From: Opeltia flavorubescens
Taxonomy: Eukaryota; Ascomycota; Lecanoromycetes; Teloschistales; Teloschistaceae
Assembly (NCBI GenBank): GCA_000442125.1
Contig: KE546967.1
Span: forward strand, 1,736,001-1,800,000
Length of the DNA: 64,000 bases
Direction of reading: 5' to 3'
Of the stretch, positions 34,676 to 46,500 are shown one piece after another (within the stretch, counting starts at the first letter, position 1; each line of letters begins with the position of its first letter). The notes beneath the pieces are model-generated. The model ran no database searches. It was not told where the DNA came from and was given only the letters and a program-made list of their open reading frames with translations. A program made the translations under genes and the position numbers.

Positions 34676-36662
34676 TTTGGTTTGATTCTTTGGACTGAGA
34701 CTTGAGCAAGATATTATCTGTTTTGCTGGGAAGAAGTCGCTGTCGATTAGAAGATTTAGTTGCTTGGGGTGAGAGCTTCGTAGCTGTTTGGATGACGTCA
34801 AACTTTCGGAGCAAGGGAGTTCCGCCTAGCGCCCGCTTTCTTGGCACTGGTCCCGAAATCTTTTGACCATACGCGAACTGTAAACGACATAACGATTTAC
34901 TACTGCTCATTTGATCGCGTAGACACATCGATTTGATTAATTCGTTTCATGACTACTCAACGTAGAGCTCTCAGCATAAATGGATAAGAGCCACCGTCGG
35001 ACAAGGCTTATCTCACCGATCCTCGTCAGACTCGGAATGGAGTATGTACGTGCCTCTCCACGAAGCCCTGCAATCACGGCACCGTAGATCTCGATGTATC
35101 GTTAGATATGTGAGCGACAAATTCAATAAACTCTTCGAATTACGTAGAAAAGGTCAGCAGCATGCACGCACCCATACAATCGAATAGCATGATCCGGGTA
35201 GACCAGACCCTAGGACAGACCTCTTTTAGTTAGTAAGAGGTCCATTATCGATCTATTGCAGTCTGCATTATGCTTTTATTCTTGGCCGCAGGGAGGATTC
35301 CAATAAAGCAGAGACGTATTTCTATTATTCCTGCTCAATACATTTACAGTCACTATGACGGCCTCAATATTCTCATCAAGCATGGTTCAATTGGCATATG
35401 TTTATCTATGGAAATCATCGCCCTATTGATTATTCTTGAGGCCGTCATCAGCTAGATACCTATCTCCAGAAGAAGCCTTCTGGTTGTGTCTAGTTTGCAG
35501 GATCGAGAAAGCATATTAACCGGAATTTTCGATGAATAAACTTAATGGCTCCACATGTATGGCTATCAGATCCACAAGATTCGTTATCATATGCCTGTTA
35601 CCGTTTGAGGAATATCCCAAGAACCACTATCTAGCTATTTCTTGATAGTCTATTCTTTATATCATCTGGACACAGCCCATATGGTAGATCTTTGGCTGTT
35701 TGTTTTTCTCCCCAGGGTCATGGGTCTGCTCCTCGATGTTGTGTATACCGGCTACCCCTCACGAACTGAAGGTTTATGGTCAATTCAGTCGAGCTATCAT
35801 TGCTTTTTCGTTTACAGAAAGACTCTACAAGGTGCTGGGATAACGAGTCCGTTTACCCGAAAGGTACACCGCGGCTCGAACGGCCCCAATGCTTGAAGGG
35901 GCATTCTCACCATTAGTAAAGACTGAACACTCACAAGAATGACCCTGTTAAAACAACCTTCCATTGCTGAGATAATGGTGCTTGCATTAACTCAATGGGT
36001 TTGTACTACAATGCCGAGAATGGAAGCCGAATATACCGGGTCACCATTTAAATTGCACACGTAATATGTAGACTTAGTGTCTCATTACGAATACAACATG
36101 CAGGGTAGGATCCCCATAGCCGGAGCTCCCTCCATGAGCCGAGTGCTTCGTGATAGTATGCAGGGAAACGAGGGCAACATGCAGGGCAAAACTACAATGG
36201 GTCGGACCTCCCTCCGTTGGCGCTAACTGCATTCGGGATGGCTACCAGCTATGTCATCCTGATTCAGCTGCGACGTGGCCCTCATGGAACGTTCTTGCCA
36301 GAACCATTCGAAGCTAAATGATGTCGGCTCAATCGCCAAAGAAAACCGGAAAGTACGGAGTAGGGTATCTGCCATGTCAGGGTTTCGTAGCCGTTTTCGT
36401 ATGTCCCGCTTCTCCCGTCTTGACGTCTAGAATCATGACCCAGTCTGACCACCAAATGATGTATATTATTTTGTTATGTTCCTTCGGGCTGTGCACGATC
36501 CTTCATCCACCATAATCTGTTTATTCTTCAACCTCTGTCCTATTCATTGGTTTCCCTCACTATTTGAGGTTCGATAATTATTTCCAATTGAAGAATTGTG
36601 ACCCTATGCTTTCGAAGGATTACCTGTTTTCAGTCATATAGGTCTCCTGTCATCTATCATCT
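34676..36662. other. 2-kb intergenic stretch with one short inverted repeat
   Basis: No gene could be supported. A 13-bp sequence ATGACGGCCTCAA (about 35357-35369) recurs inverted at about 35436-35448 within a 90-bp AT-richer segment, possibly a small palindromic remnant. Short ORFs at 35270, 35642 and 36318 lack recognisable content. Around 36100-36230 GGAGCTCCCTCC and GGACCTCCCTCC form a loose pair. This region marks the change from the compact core block to the gene-poor right half. Confidence 0.5.
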
Positions 36663-37601
36663 ATGGAATCCATGCATCCTTTATCTGAGCCCCAGATATA
36701 CACTTTGGCCGAGCAGGCTCGTGTCAAATTGATGAAGCAATGGGGCGCCCAGGATCACGACTTACGATTGCTCATTGCTCATGCGCACTTGTACGACGAC
36801 CTGGACGTTCACGTGGAGAGGATGAAAGCGAAGAGAAGGAAGCGAAATTCCACGGAGAAGATGAATGAACATTCACTTGTTCGCAAAGCTGCCTTTACCA
36901 CAGAGAAGCAAGATCAGTCAAAAATAACGGTTCAAGATCCACCTGAAGGTCACGCAATCGGGAGCAAGGAAGTCGTAGATTGCGCGGAGACGCATGGGAC
37001 CACTGAATCTACGATCAACAACAAGCACGTGGATTCGTCTACAGAAAGCAAAACTCATGCAAATTCTCCCATGGTCGACTTATCGAACACCAGCTACAAT
37101 GATGGTCCTAGCACCAAAGCTCATACTTCATCCGCTGTGGCTAAATCGCCCGTCACATATTTCGACATGATCAACATGCCCAATAGCATAGCCAGCGAGT
37201 CACAGGTCACCGTATCTGAACTCGCTATCGATGATGATTCCAGCTTAGAGTCTGCTTCCAATTCCGAGTCTGACTGCGACTCGGACTCGGACTCCAATTC
37301 CGATTTTGACGCGGAGCGCGACTCGGCAGTCATTCGGAACGAAAATAACAAAACACCGATCAACAACCCGGATTTGAAGGATACGTTGTCCCACAAAATG
37401 CTCAACCATAAGGGCGAGATTGTCTTCCACAAGACAGTTCCATTACCACCTCAACTCCACGTTGAGGGTATAGACGCGGTTTCAAATTTCGAGCGAGACA
37501 ATCGTCTTCGGCAAGCTCTTGCTGAGCTTCCCGTATCTTGCACACAGAAGGCATCAACCCAGAACGCCATCCGACGCTGGCTATCTTCTTTCGCATACTA
37601 A
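36663..37601 (+). CDS. Acidic orphan protein with a Ser/Asp/Glu-rich tract
   Basis: Single open frame of 312 codons from an ATG at 36663. The N-terminus has a helical, coiled-coil-like block (YTLAEQARVKLMKQWGAQDH). The middle is Ser/Thr-rich, with an acidic SDCDSDSDSNSDFDAERD tract at about residues 205-222. I recognise no domain. Another frame overlaps at the 3' end and runs to 37786 with protein-like content (ITRLERKSLMEIMRINEPRL, then WRSGFTFKIPREDW). An intron from the GTATAG donor at 37468 to an acceptor ending at 37616 would join the two in frame, giving a longer protein. Transcript data are needed to choose. Either way it looks like a lineage-specific gene. Confidence 0.55.
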   Translation: MESMHPLSEPQIYTLAEQARVKLMKQWGAQDHDLRLLIAHAHLYDDLDVHVERMKAKRRKRNSTEKMNEHSLVRKAAFTTEKQDQSKITVQDPPEGHAIGSKEVVDCAETHGTTESTINNKHVDSSTESKTHANSPMVDLSNTSYNDGPSTKAHTSSAVAKSPVTYFDMINMPNSIASESQVTVSELAIDDDSSLESASNSESDCDSDSDSNSDFDAERDSAVIRNENNKTPINNPDLKDTLSHKMLNHKGEIVFHKTVPLPPQLHVEGIDAVSNFERDNRLRQALAELPVSCTQKASTQNAIRRWLSSFAY

Positions 37602-37786
37602 ATTTCCTTTACAGAGTCGTCCGGCGCGAATCGGTAGCAATCCCCAGGGCGGAAAGGTTTCATGACATCACACGGTTGGAACGAAAGTCCTTGATGGAGA
37701 TTATGAGAATAAATGAGCCACGTTTGATAGAGCGATGGCGTTCTGGTTTTACTTTCAAGATACCAAGGGAAGATTGGAGTCACTGA

Positions 37787-38233
37787 TTGACTTTTCTGAG
37801 TTACTCCTCAAGTTATAACTTCATGACATGAATACATTGTTCACCTCTTTAGACCTAATCCATTGGGCATCATTTACTCGGCGTCTCTCCTGTAATCGAA
37901 CTGATATCCTATCATAAAAGTTCCTCTTTTCGTTCGTTGACTCTTGTCTCCACCCTGACCGCTGTTCCACCCCCTTCTAGCACTATAAGTCCGCATGTTC
38001 CCTGGTACCTCTTCAGTAAATTCCCTATATAACTCTTATTCTCTGATTTCTTTCATCGTACATGTTGTCACTCTCGTCCTATCCTTTCTGAGCACCTAGC
38101 CATATACTCAGCCATATCGAATTATAGTGTTGCAGAAAAGCACCAAGTCTCGCATATATACTCATCTTTGCTCTCAAGCTAATCGTTCCCGTCTCATTCT
38201 CACCTTTAATCAATGCTAAGCAGATTAAGTTTA
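37787..38233. other. Pyrimidine-rich, promoter-like spacer
   Basis: Sequence upstream of the relic at 38234 is rich in TCTC and CTTT runs and contains CTATAAG near 37983 and CCTATATAAC near 38023, reminiscent of fungal core promoters with TATA-like boxes. It probably served the now broken gene to its right. No coding signal was seen. Confidence 0.35.
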
Positions 38234-39067
38234 ATGGAAATCGAGACTACGTTTTGGTCCACGCCAATAAACAAGCCACGCTAGGCCGAAGACATGACGG
38301 AGAAAGATTTGGATGGATCCGTCCTGGGCATGCCGCCGCTCAATGCAGACCAGTACTTTACGGCTTAGGCGGACGACAGAGCCAAGCTGGTGGTGATCGA
38401 GGAGCTCAAGGCACCTCACAAGTTGACCAAGCTGCTTCTCATATTTGATCTGACTAATCCGGATTTCGGTGAGTCCGGGATTTATTCTGAACTGGGTTTA
38501 TGATCATCGTTTGTCATTTTCCCATCTCTTTCATTGCCTGCACAGACGCTCAATTAATCTTAATGATGTGAGCTTGCAAGATGGGGTCCCATTACCCATA
38601 TCGGAATAACATGTTCTCGATGGTTCAATTGCAGAAATCTGTCAGAAGATACACGCTGCTTTATTCGAGTACCTGACCTAGCAGCGAAAGCAGAAGCGGA
38701 AGCAGAAGCAGAAGCAGAAGCAGAAGCAGAAGCAGAAGCAGAAGCAGAAGCAGACAGAGTCGAGAGTGTGCGCGGTCGTCAATGTTGCTGTTGTTACGCT
38801 TTACCACCGTTCGATCTTTGCCGGCGCTCGTGGGGAGGAAAGATTGAGATGTACTCTTCATACTTCTTTGCTTCGAGTCGCAGTCAGTCGAGCAAGTTCA
38901 AGCTGGTCGCAACGCTATCTACGAGCATTCTATACGTATCAATGCAATACGTTTCACAGTTGCACGAAAAGATCCCGAAAAATATTTCAGCTACCTCACT
39001 GGCTGTCAAGAAGTGATTGATTGCGGAGCTATCAATGACGCTAAATCTTGGGGTGAATATGATTTTC
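38234..39067 (+). pseudogene. Decayed multi-exon gene of unknown function
   Basis: From an ATG at 38234 a frame reads MEIETTFWSTPINKPR, then TAG, AEDMTEKDLDGSVLGMPPLN and DQYFTA, a second TAG, then KLVVIEELKAPHKLTKLLLI and a GTGAGT donor near 38469. After an acceptor near 38634 it resumes in frame with EICQKIHAALFEYLT and a third TAG. Each stop is one C-to-T change from Gln (CAG). After a hexanucleotide repeat, coding-like content appears in a different frame: NAIYEHSIRINAIRFTVARK, then YFSYLTGCQEVIDCGAINDA and SWGEYDFPIP before a GTGAGT donor near 39077. Stops plus frame changes make an intact product unlikely. I do not recognise the family. Confidence 0.6.
38689..38754 (+). repeat. Hexanucleotide tandem repeat (AGCAGA)11
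   Basis: Eleven 6-bp units; the second carries one substitution (AGCGGA) and the last nine (38701-38754) are perfect. In the three plus-strand frames it encodes Gln-Lys, Ala-Glu or Ser-Arg dipeptides. It sits inside the decayed gene at 38.2-39.1 kb, so it may be an expanded coding repeat that has lost constraint. Confidence 0.95.
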
Positions 39068-39599
39068 CAATTCCGTGAGTTGGTAAAGTGGGTACACTGG
39101 AAGGACACCCTACGGGATAGTTTACTGCATATTTTGCCCGGCTTTTTTTCTCTTCTCCTACTTGAATACTCGAAGGTACGCCCCATTTGTTTCCACCACT
39201 CACACTTTTTGCAACCTAATTCTCAATTACTGAGCTCAGTTGAGACTTCAGTTTTGTGGTGTAGGAGACCGACTCGGAAGGCAAATGGAGGTCAAGCCCG
39301 GGTCTGAACTCCGTTTCTCTATGTAAAGTTGGTTCCGCCTTTCGGGCTCCAGTACAATCCATCGTCTCATTTGTGAGTTTGGAGTCATTGTATTACTTCA
39401 CTAATACTATTGATTCTATCCATCTCGTCTTCTCGAGCCTTATTTGGCTTATTTGAGAACTTACTCTACAACGACGCTATTGGCGTTGCGCGAATCTTGT
39501 TTTCAATTCTCAATTTTATTGAATTTCATTCTCTACTTGAAGGAAGCCAAGATCTTCAACCTAGGCTCCAATTCTCTGTGTTTTTCAAGATTGCAGCGA

Positions 39600-39861
39600 T
39601 GCCCAAATCACTGAGGACGGCCGTTTCCTTGATGAGATGGACCCTACGTACTCGAAGTTTAGCCCCTATAACTATTTCATCCTCCTCGGTTCTTGGGCTA
39701 TGGCTCTTGTTTTTGAGCTTTCACTGACGGGACAGGTCGCTGTCAATATAACGCTTTCATTCATTGCGGTCATTGTTCGGTTCTGCTTCATATTGTTCGG
39801 GGCAGTTGCAAGATTGACCTCTGAAAACCAGGAATGGACCGACTGGCTTCTGGCCCAATAA
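39600..39861 (+). pseudogene. Isolated exon-like segment with two membrane spans
   Basis: After a possible acceptor (GCAG near 39597) a frame reads DAQITEDGRFLDEMDPTYSK, followed by two hydrophobic stretches (YFILLGSWAMALVFELSLTG and NITLSFIAVIVRFCFILFGA), ending at the stop at 39861. It lies downstream of the decayed gene at 38.2-39.1 kb and may be its last exon, but no continuous splice model connects them. Start and identity are unknown. Confidence 0.4.
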
Positions 39862-40322
39862 CTTTGATGACCCGACAACACAGCAAATTAGCTTATAATG
39901 TAACTCAAGGAGACCGACAAGACGACAATAAGGGGCATACTAGCGATATCTTAGCACATCCATGGATACTTAGCCAGCAAAGAGCTGCCAGCAGATATCA
40001 CCTGAATCCATACCTATATTTACATTGTACATTACTGCTGCAATAACTGCAAATCAAATATGTATGCTAAGTTTATCACTGTCGATGCCTGATAATATGA
40101 CAGCAGTACCTGAGGTCATCATACCAGAACCATTGTTAAAAACAAACCTCCAGGAAATGGCATGGAGATACCATTGAGACGAAAATTGAGGACTACCTCT
40201 ATCGAACGGACGCTTACCGCTCTACTTCCCACCTCCGTTACCTCTTTTCATCATTCACATCGACGGTCAGACCCGCTCGCGACTGAATAGAGTGAGCAGT
40301 GCTGACGTCCTCGCTATTCTAA

Positions 40323-40738
40323 GGACCAAATACAGGAAAGACCCTGAAGGGCACTTACTGAAACTCTGTATGAGGCCCCTGATGAGCTCCAAGGTCTGGG
40401 AAAACTCTTCCATGACCACGATAGAGAGCTGCGACGCGTCTCGTCGACTATTGAAGATTTATAGTACCTCGATAACTTGTCTCAAAGCTACCTTTATCAG
40501 ACACGTGGGATCTATCACAACTTTTATAGGCTCAATACTTACCCAGTTACATAGAACACATTGGAGTGCCCCAAAAAACATGGCGAATTGACGAGCTTGA
40601 AAGTGTATTTATCTCGATTTCGCAAAGGCTGTATGAACCATCCGTGGCAAATCCACTCGAGCTCAAATAGGCCTTACCAGTGTTGGATCTCATTGAGCAA
40701 TATTCATCCTGGAGAGAATGCAGGATTTCTAAGTGAGT
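40323..40738 (+). pseudogene. Decayed coding frame, unknown family
   Basis: A plus-strand frame from 40323 is clearly protein-like but interrupted. It has a TGA after DQIQERP, then LTETLYEAPDELQGLGKLFH and RELRRVSSTIEDL, a TAG, then YLDNLSQSYLYQTRGIYHNF and another TAG. From about 40570 a second frame continues with WRIDELESVFISISQRLYEP, a TAG after NPLELK, then LPVLDLIEQYSSWRECR. All four stops can be derived from Gln or Arg codons by a C-to-T change. The content is helical and charged; no domain is recognised. Confidence 0.6.
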
Positions 40739-41606
40739 ATGACCGCTTCTATGACCTAGGTTACAGAACAAGAGCAAGCCTATCATAAGGACCATGGGAT
40801 GAAGATAAGTAGCCGCGAAGATTGAAAGGCAATTATTAGTAGGTATAATTATATCCGGATGAAGCGACCGGAGGAGCTTAAGTCTTGAGTTGCGTACCCA
40901 CAATCCATGGATAGAACAAGCCGCCAGGATAACCTCGGGCTGATCATGGAATTGATGACCGTCCTCTAATTTGAAGAGTTTATTTCCAATGAGAATGAAA
41001 TTAATGGATCCGAGCTACAGCCATATGATTCGGAATAGCAATTTTAGCCTCTCCGAGAAGACGACTAGAAAATCGCGCAGAGGTCCGTTTTCAATATCTG
41101 CTTGATGGAGTCTTTATACCGACCAGAGGCATTACCATTGCAAAAGACCGGTGGAGGCTTCTCGTTGATTGATCGACAATAAAGCCAATAATTCTAAGTG
41201 CGGTTCCAGATATCCAAGATCAAGACTACTTGACCTCGGAAGACGTCCTCCGCCTAGTGGGAATCGACACGCATGGGATACATGGTGGCACCAACCATGA
41301 TAAGAGAGCATAAATAACTCATCGCTTTCAATACTCATCTACAAAATGCCAGGGACTGGAATTGTCATTTGCCGTGGGAAAGCTCGGGTTGAGCTTACAA
41401 CATAGATGCCACTACTTAGTCCACTTCGATTGCCCCCCATCCATCCCTGCCTTACACGAGGAAATAGGAGGCATATAAGCTTGCTGATGGCGTACAAAGA
41501 TCATGCAACGCTGAATGAAGAATAATGGGATGCCCAGCAGTGGATCACGAATGCAAATATAGAGCTAGTTGGCAGATATGGACATCAGTACGGCCGCTAT
41601 CGACGA

Positions 41607-42227
41607 ATGGTTTTCCATCTAGTTTCAAGCATGGCTAGACAATTCCACGTCGACCACCTTCGATACTACCTTGGACTCGGCCTACCTGGCGACCATGCCC
41701 CGGTAGGAGTACCTGCTCGGGCAGGCCGCCAAATCGTCTTTGTCAGACATGATGCGGTCTCAGACATTGGCTCGCCGTTGTCTTTATACAATAGTCAATT
41801 TGGTAATTATTACGGTGCGTACGATACGAAGTCCGAAGCGGAGAGAGAAGTAAAGATCGATATGTTCTCATTGCCTAACATTACGAGACATTATCAGCTA
41901 GCTAAACCCTTTGTTTACGAAGTCCCTGAAAAGAAGGGCAAAAGAATCCAAAAGTTTGGTGTCGAAGGCTGCTATGTGGCTGGCAACGACTCAGCTATAA
42001 CCGCTCATGCAGTATTGTGCCAAGTCTTTGACCCAATTTACGGTCCATAGTGTGCCAAACGCTTACCAGACGGCAAGTTCGAGTAGATACTTGAATTTGA
42101 ACAGCCCACTTCCATTCCAGAATCCGCTTTTCTTTTTATAGCCATCGATTGCGAGTGGAAGGAAGGTTCAGACTACTCGGCCACTCATCTGGGTGAAGAA
42201 AGCCGAGAAAAATTTGCGGAGAAATGA
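41607..42227 (+). pseudogene. Interrupted ORF (147 codons plus read-on frame), unknown family
   Basis: An ATG at 41607 opens 147 codons with protein-like content (FVRHDAVSDIGSPLSLYNSQ, then IDMFSLPNITRHYQLAKPFV and GKRIQKFGVEGCYVAGNDSA) to a TAG at 42048. The same frame continues protein-like beyond it (CAKRLPDGKFE, TAG at 42084, then FIAIDCEWKEGSDYSATHLG) to a TGA at 42225. The first and third stops can be reached from Gln or Arg codons by one C-to-T change; the second could have come from CAG the same way. A separate frame from 42224 stays open to 42433 (SEGWILQDRNGSHHRMYDPN). I do not recognise the protein. The 147-codon part could still be expressed. Confidence 0.5.
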
Positions 42228-42639
42228 TGCCGGCAGGTACTGAAATTTATTCGCCTCATATTCACATTTCTAGTGAAGGTTGGATCTTACAAGACCGTAA
42301 TGGAAGTCACCATCGCATGTACGACCCTAATAACCCAGTGATCGCCGCCTTCGATTCTATCTGTGAATCAGAATTCCCTACTTTCAGACATACCATTGCA
42401 GAGACCGGCTATTCTCAGTCGATACAATTTTAGTCACCAAATAGCTCTTTCTTGCCAATTTATATCTTCTTTTCCTACTTGCCTACTATTGATTTAGAAG
42501 ATCGATCATTTGGCAAAGGATCTAAGAAGAGTAGTCAGGCCACTTTATCCTGGGGCGTGTTAAAAGTCTTATCTGCAATAATGATCTCGCTTCTCTTTGA
42601 AAAACTATAAGCGCCTCCCAGATGTTGTGATGACTGTTT

Positions 42640-42822
42640 AACAGGACTCAACGAATGGCATTCGTTCACTTTTGAAGTTGAACAGAAAAAGAGAAATACT
42701 CTTTACATACGAGGAGCTGACGGAAGACCAGTCAGTCCCAAATCCCAAATTCTAGATATTTCACAAAACAATTACATGTTCACGACCGATATGGGATTTT
42801 TGAAACTGGTCTCAAAGGTATA
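42640..42822 (+). pseudogene. Short coding-like fragment
   Basis: One frame reads GLNEWHSFTFEVEQKKRNTL followed by GADGRPVSPKSQILDISQNN and ends near 42822 without an ATG or recognised splice partner. It is consistent with a remnant exon, possibly of the same locus as the interrupted ORF at 41.6-42.2 kb. Evidence is composition only. Confidence 0.3.
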
Positions 42823-43204
42823 AACCATCTCACATAACATTACAAAATATTTTAAAAGCGAATCCCGACGATCAAAAGGACTCACTGCGGTCTTAGAACA
42901 GGATATCCTCGGAGAAGCAGAAGATTCTCGATATGCAAAGTTATATGCCAGTCCAAAGTTTTTATATATTGTTTGTCATTTTATCATTCCAAGATGCATG
43001 ACGGAACCATGTCAGTCGCAAATCCATTCACAACCTCAACGATAAAATCGCAGCTCTTCAAAATACGCAGGCATGATATGGACGTTTTCGAGGATGTCAT
43101 TGTTGGAGCCTTCTATTCAGCTCGGATTTCGATACTTCATTTCATCAGCCTTTTCCGTGCCCACTACTCCCCTGCCGCTTGAGGAGACGTTGGAGAATAA
43201 CATA

Positions 43205-43594
43205 ATGCCATTCATGCCCCTAACAACCAACAAACCATCCATTAAAGAACCCACCACATTCCTCAGCATACCGCCAGAGATCCGGAACCTCATCTACAAT
43301 CTGGCCCTGCCTCAGGGCACCAAGTACGGTATCAATTTCATCCCTGAGGGGCCCAGCTCTGTGCCGGGTTTGCAGCGAATCACGTACAATCTGCCTCTCC
43401 TGGACTTCTTCTCTGGCCCCTGCTTAACCGCCATGGATGCCGAACGTCGTCGACGCATCGATAGGCAGAAATGCCGCCTGGGTACAAATGGAGGAAAGGT
43501 GCATTTCAACCATGTTTGTGCAGCCCTAATCACTCGGTTGTCTCTGTTCGACCTGCTGATACCATCCAAAGTCGGCAGAATGAGATGGACTTGA
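43205..43594 (+). CDS. Short 2EXR/F-box-like fungal ORF
   Basis: Open frame of 129 codons from the ATG at 43205. The block TFLSIPPEIRNLIYNLALP near the N-terminus is typical of the fungal 2EXR/F-box-like proteins, which share an LPxEIRxxIYxLAL signature and are very numerous in Leotiomycetes and Dothideomycetes. The remainder (INFIPEGPSSVPGLQRITYN, MDAERRRRIDRQKC) is shorter than the usual 250-400 residues, so this is either the first exon of a larger gene or a truncated copy. The next frames to 43809 show nothing that joins cleanly. Confidence 0.55.
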   Translation: MPFMPLTTNKPSIKEPTTFLSIPPEIRNLIYNLALPQGTKYGINFIPEGPSSVPGLQRITYNLPLLDFFSGPCLTAMDAERRRRIDRQKCRLGTNGGKVHFNHVCAALITRLSLFDLLIPSKVGRMRWT

Positions 43595-46500
43595 TCCAAG
43601 ATCTTCGTCGATTGTATGTCGTTTTGACTGGAGCACAAAATGTCTTGTATCACATAAAACGTAAGAGTATATACTGGATATCCTCGGGCGAAACCTGTTT
43701 GGATCTCTCTTTTATGACTACACGAAGAATCAACATCACACGTTCTAGAATATTACTAAACTTATGTTCGTTTTATTTTAGTCGCCTGAGACTATCCGAG
43801 TCGCAATAGTCGACGACTTGTCCTTCGTTGGCAACACCAAAGCGATGAGTGCCACGTCGCTATGTTTAACATACAAGACCCAGTGGAATGACCCCCAGTG
43901 ACAGGAACTGACCGAAAGCAGCGGATCACCAGAGCTAACAGTCCTTCTGAAGTTTTTCTTGGGGCCAGTGCCAATTCATACTGACAAAGCAATGATCTGG
44001 GTTACTTTCCCAGCGCAAAAGGTATAAGTTGTTACATCTCTACTCAAGGCAAAATTTGACGCATTGAATTTCATGCTAGAGTGACTTTCAAAGAGCAAAG
44101 ACAGCTCAAGAATCAGACTTCAATCTCAGCCGTCACAAATGAAAATGAACATGTCCGTCAATATACAGCTGGTCGGCTGTCGAGGTTCCAGAAATCAAGT
44201 TCGACCTTGATGGGTGGAACGCAATAAGCCGACTCGAGTCACCCTTGGGAGAAATGCTCTAGCATCAATGATTAGAAGAACCAGTACCTAGCTGACCTTC
44301 CAGCATTTGCTTTCGTTCACTGCTTCTGTGGACCCAAGCGNGGATTGAACATACCTTGGAGATGGTCGAGAAATCTCGCAAAATATTTCCGACGGACAGT
44401 TGAGGCTACCTAATCTAACTAGTACAGACGTTGTATACTGGAGAACGCGCAAGTCCTTATAGCAGATGGCCCTGATCAGCTTGAATTACCAGTCTAGGCA
44501 CTTCTACTAAACCACAATTTTGGCCACCAACCTCTAGCGGGTATACTGGAGACAAGCATCCAAATCTAGGTAAACTCAAAATATCAAGGTCGCCTGCCAT
44601 GGGAAAAATGGTCTCCTGCTATTGTAGCCAGAGACTGGGCCAAAGTCCAAGAATGGAATGGTATGTTCGATCATAGTATTTCGATTGGTTTGCTAAGGGG
44701 TTCTTAGATACCGATCTTCAGTGGTCCCACCGATGTTTTCGTTTTGAGCCGTGGCGTTGCATCACTGACGGTCATTGGATTATGGAGACGGCTTCGGAGA
44801 ATACCTGTTGCAAGCAACATATATAACCCTTTTTTGGGTTTTTTCGAATTTTGTTACTAATCACTTACTACTTGCCATGCTTTTAGCCACATTTTGGAAA
44901 TATGTCAACCAAGCAGGAGCTATCCAAGTAGCCAAAAAAAAACAAATCGGTGATCTCTTTAAGGGTGTGGGTTCAGAAGGCGATTATTTGTTCAGCGCCT
45001 TCATCCTAGGTAGCTGTATAGCGCTCCATCCAGGCATAAACCATAATCAGCGCAACGTACGTCAGAAAGTCACACCCAATGGAGGATTATAGCGCTACCG
45101 TTTTTTGGCTTTACATCCATCAAAGGCCTAGAATACCTACCTCCCATAAATAGTTATTTCGTTATCGGATGAAGTCTCCCTTGTATTCAAGGACATCATC
45201 TTTATGCTGGTACAAGGCTATGGCCGCAATGAATGCAAGCGTAATGAGACCGATCAAGATGTCTGTATATGATCACAGAAAATGGACAAACATGACGAGT
45301 TTCGCACTTAGTGGAAGCTGATAGCTGAGTATACCAGTGTTTGGGCCGAGCGGGACTTCCTCGGGGCAGAGCTGAATTAAACTTGAGAGAAAGCTCGAGT
45401 CAAGTCTTAGCCCTTGATGAGAAGGCGATCATCTGGGTCACCTTTCCCGCTCAGCAGGTGCTTAGTTTTAAGCTAGGACAATTCTCAGAGCCGTGCGTTC
45501 ATTGACCGCTTTATGAGTTTCACTAGTAGGAACTCGTGAGAGAAAGGAGAAGAGGAAATAGAAGGAGAACGGGAACAAGGGAAATGGGGGAAATGGGGAA
45601 GATGGAGAGCAGGTAATTATAAGTGAACACTTTGCTTCCGAGTGCCTCAGGTGCTCTCCAAATCTGCGCATCGTTGGGGTTTAGTAAAATTCGGCTATAG
45701 AAGGCTAATAGAGAACCGGCAACCAGCACTGCACCTTCCCTACCAACAGGTTCTGACTTTGATTACATAGGGTCCTTTAGCCACATGGATTAGAGGCACT
45801 TCTTGCTTGTGCAGTGTTTGAGTCTTTCAAGGCCGTCAAAATTGGGGATATATTACTCATGGATGCCTCAGTCTCGTTCCTACTATATACCTCCATTCGC
45901 CGTTCGTTACGAACCTAAATCTCTAAAATCGTATGACCTTTCGCTATAAAATGCCTAGAAGCAAACATGCTCTGATCACTAAGAATTATCCAGTCTGCGG
46001 TGACTTCAGAATCCTGGCCGGACATAAAACTTCGATCGCTTGATTCGCCACCTCAGCTGTGGGTTAGAAGATTTGAAGGCTCCCTTTGACAAACAGAATG
46101 TGCGTCTGTTCAGTGACATCTACATTGAGCTTGAGAAGGACATACCACCTAACGACCTTGACGTGATGGTATTCATGGTCTTTACCGACGGGCGTCGCTC
46201 GCGTCTTGCATCCCACCCTGCCATAAAGGCGCGGCTGCATCTCTTGTGTGTGACTGACGTTGAGAGCGTACCGTTCGAGTGCACACTGCAGAGAAAGAAA
46301 CTGATGGTACAGTACTTTAAGACGGCTTAGGGGCCGAAGATGCAGCATAGTACGGCTCGGACGAAGAAACGAACATCATATAGAAACGACATTTACTTAT
46401 AGAAATCAAATTTATTGGTATAGGAGCTACGACAGGTGACTCTGCGGCATAGAAGGAGGTCTTGAGAGCATGGGGTTTTCATGGATCGAGCGAATGGAGT

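Noticed and set aside
38661-38861. Poly-leucine ORF on the minus strand
   Set aside because: It is simply the complement of the AGCAGA hexanucleotide repeat.
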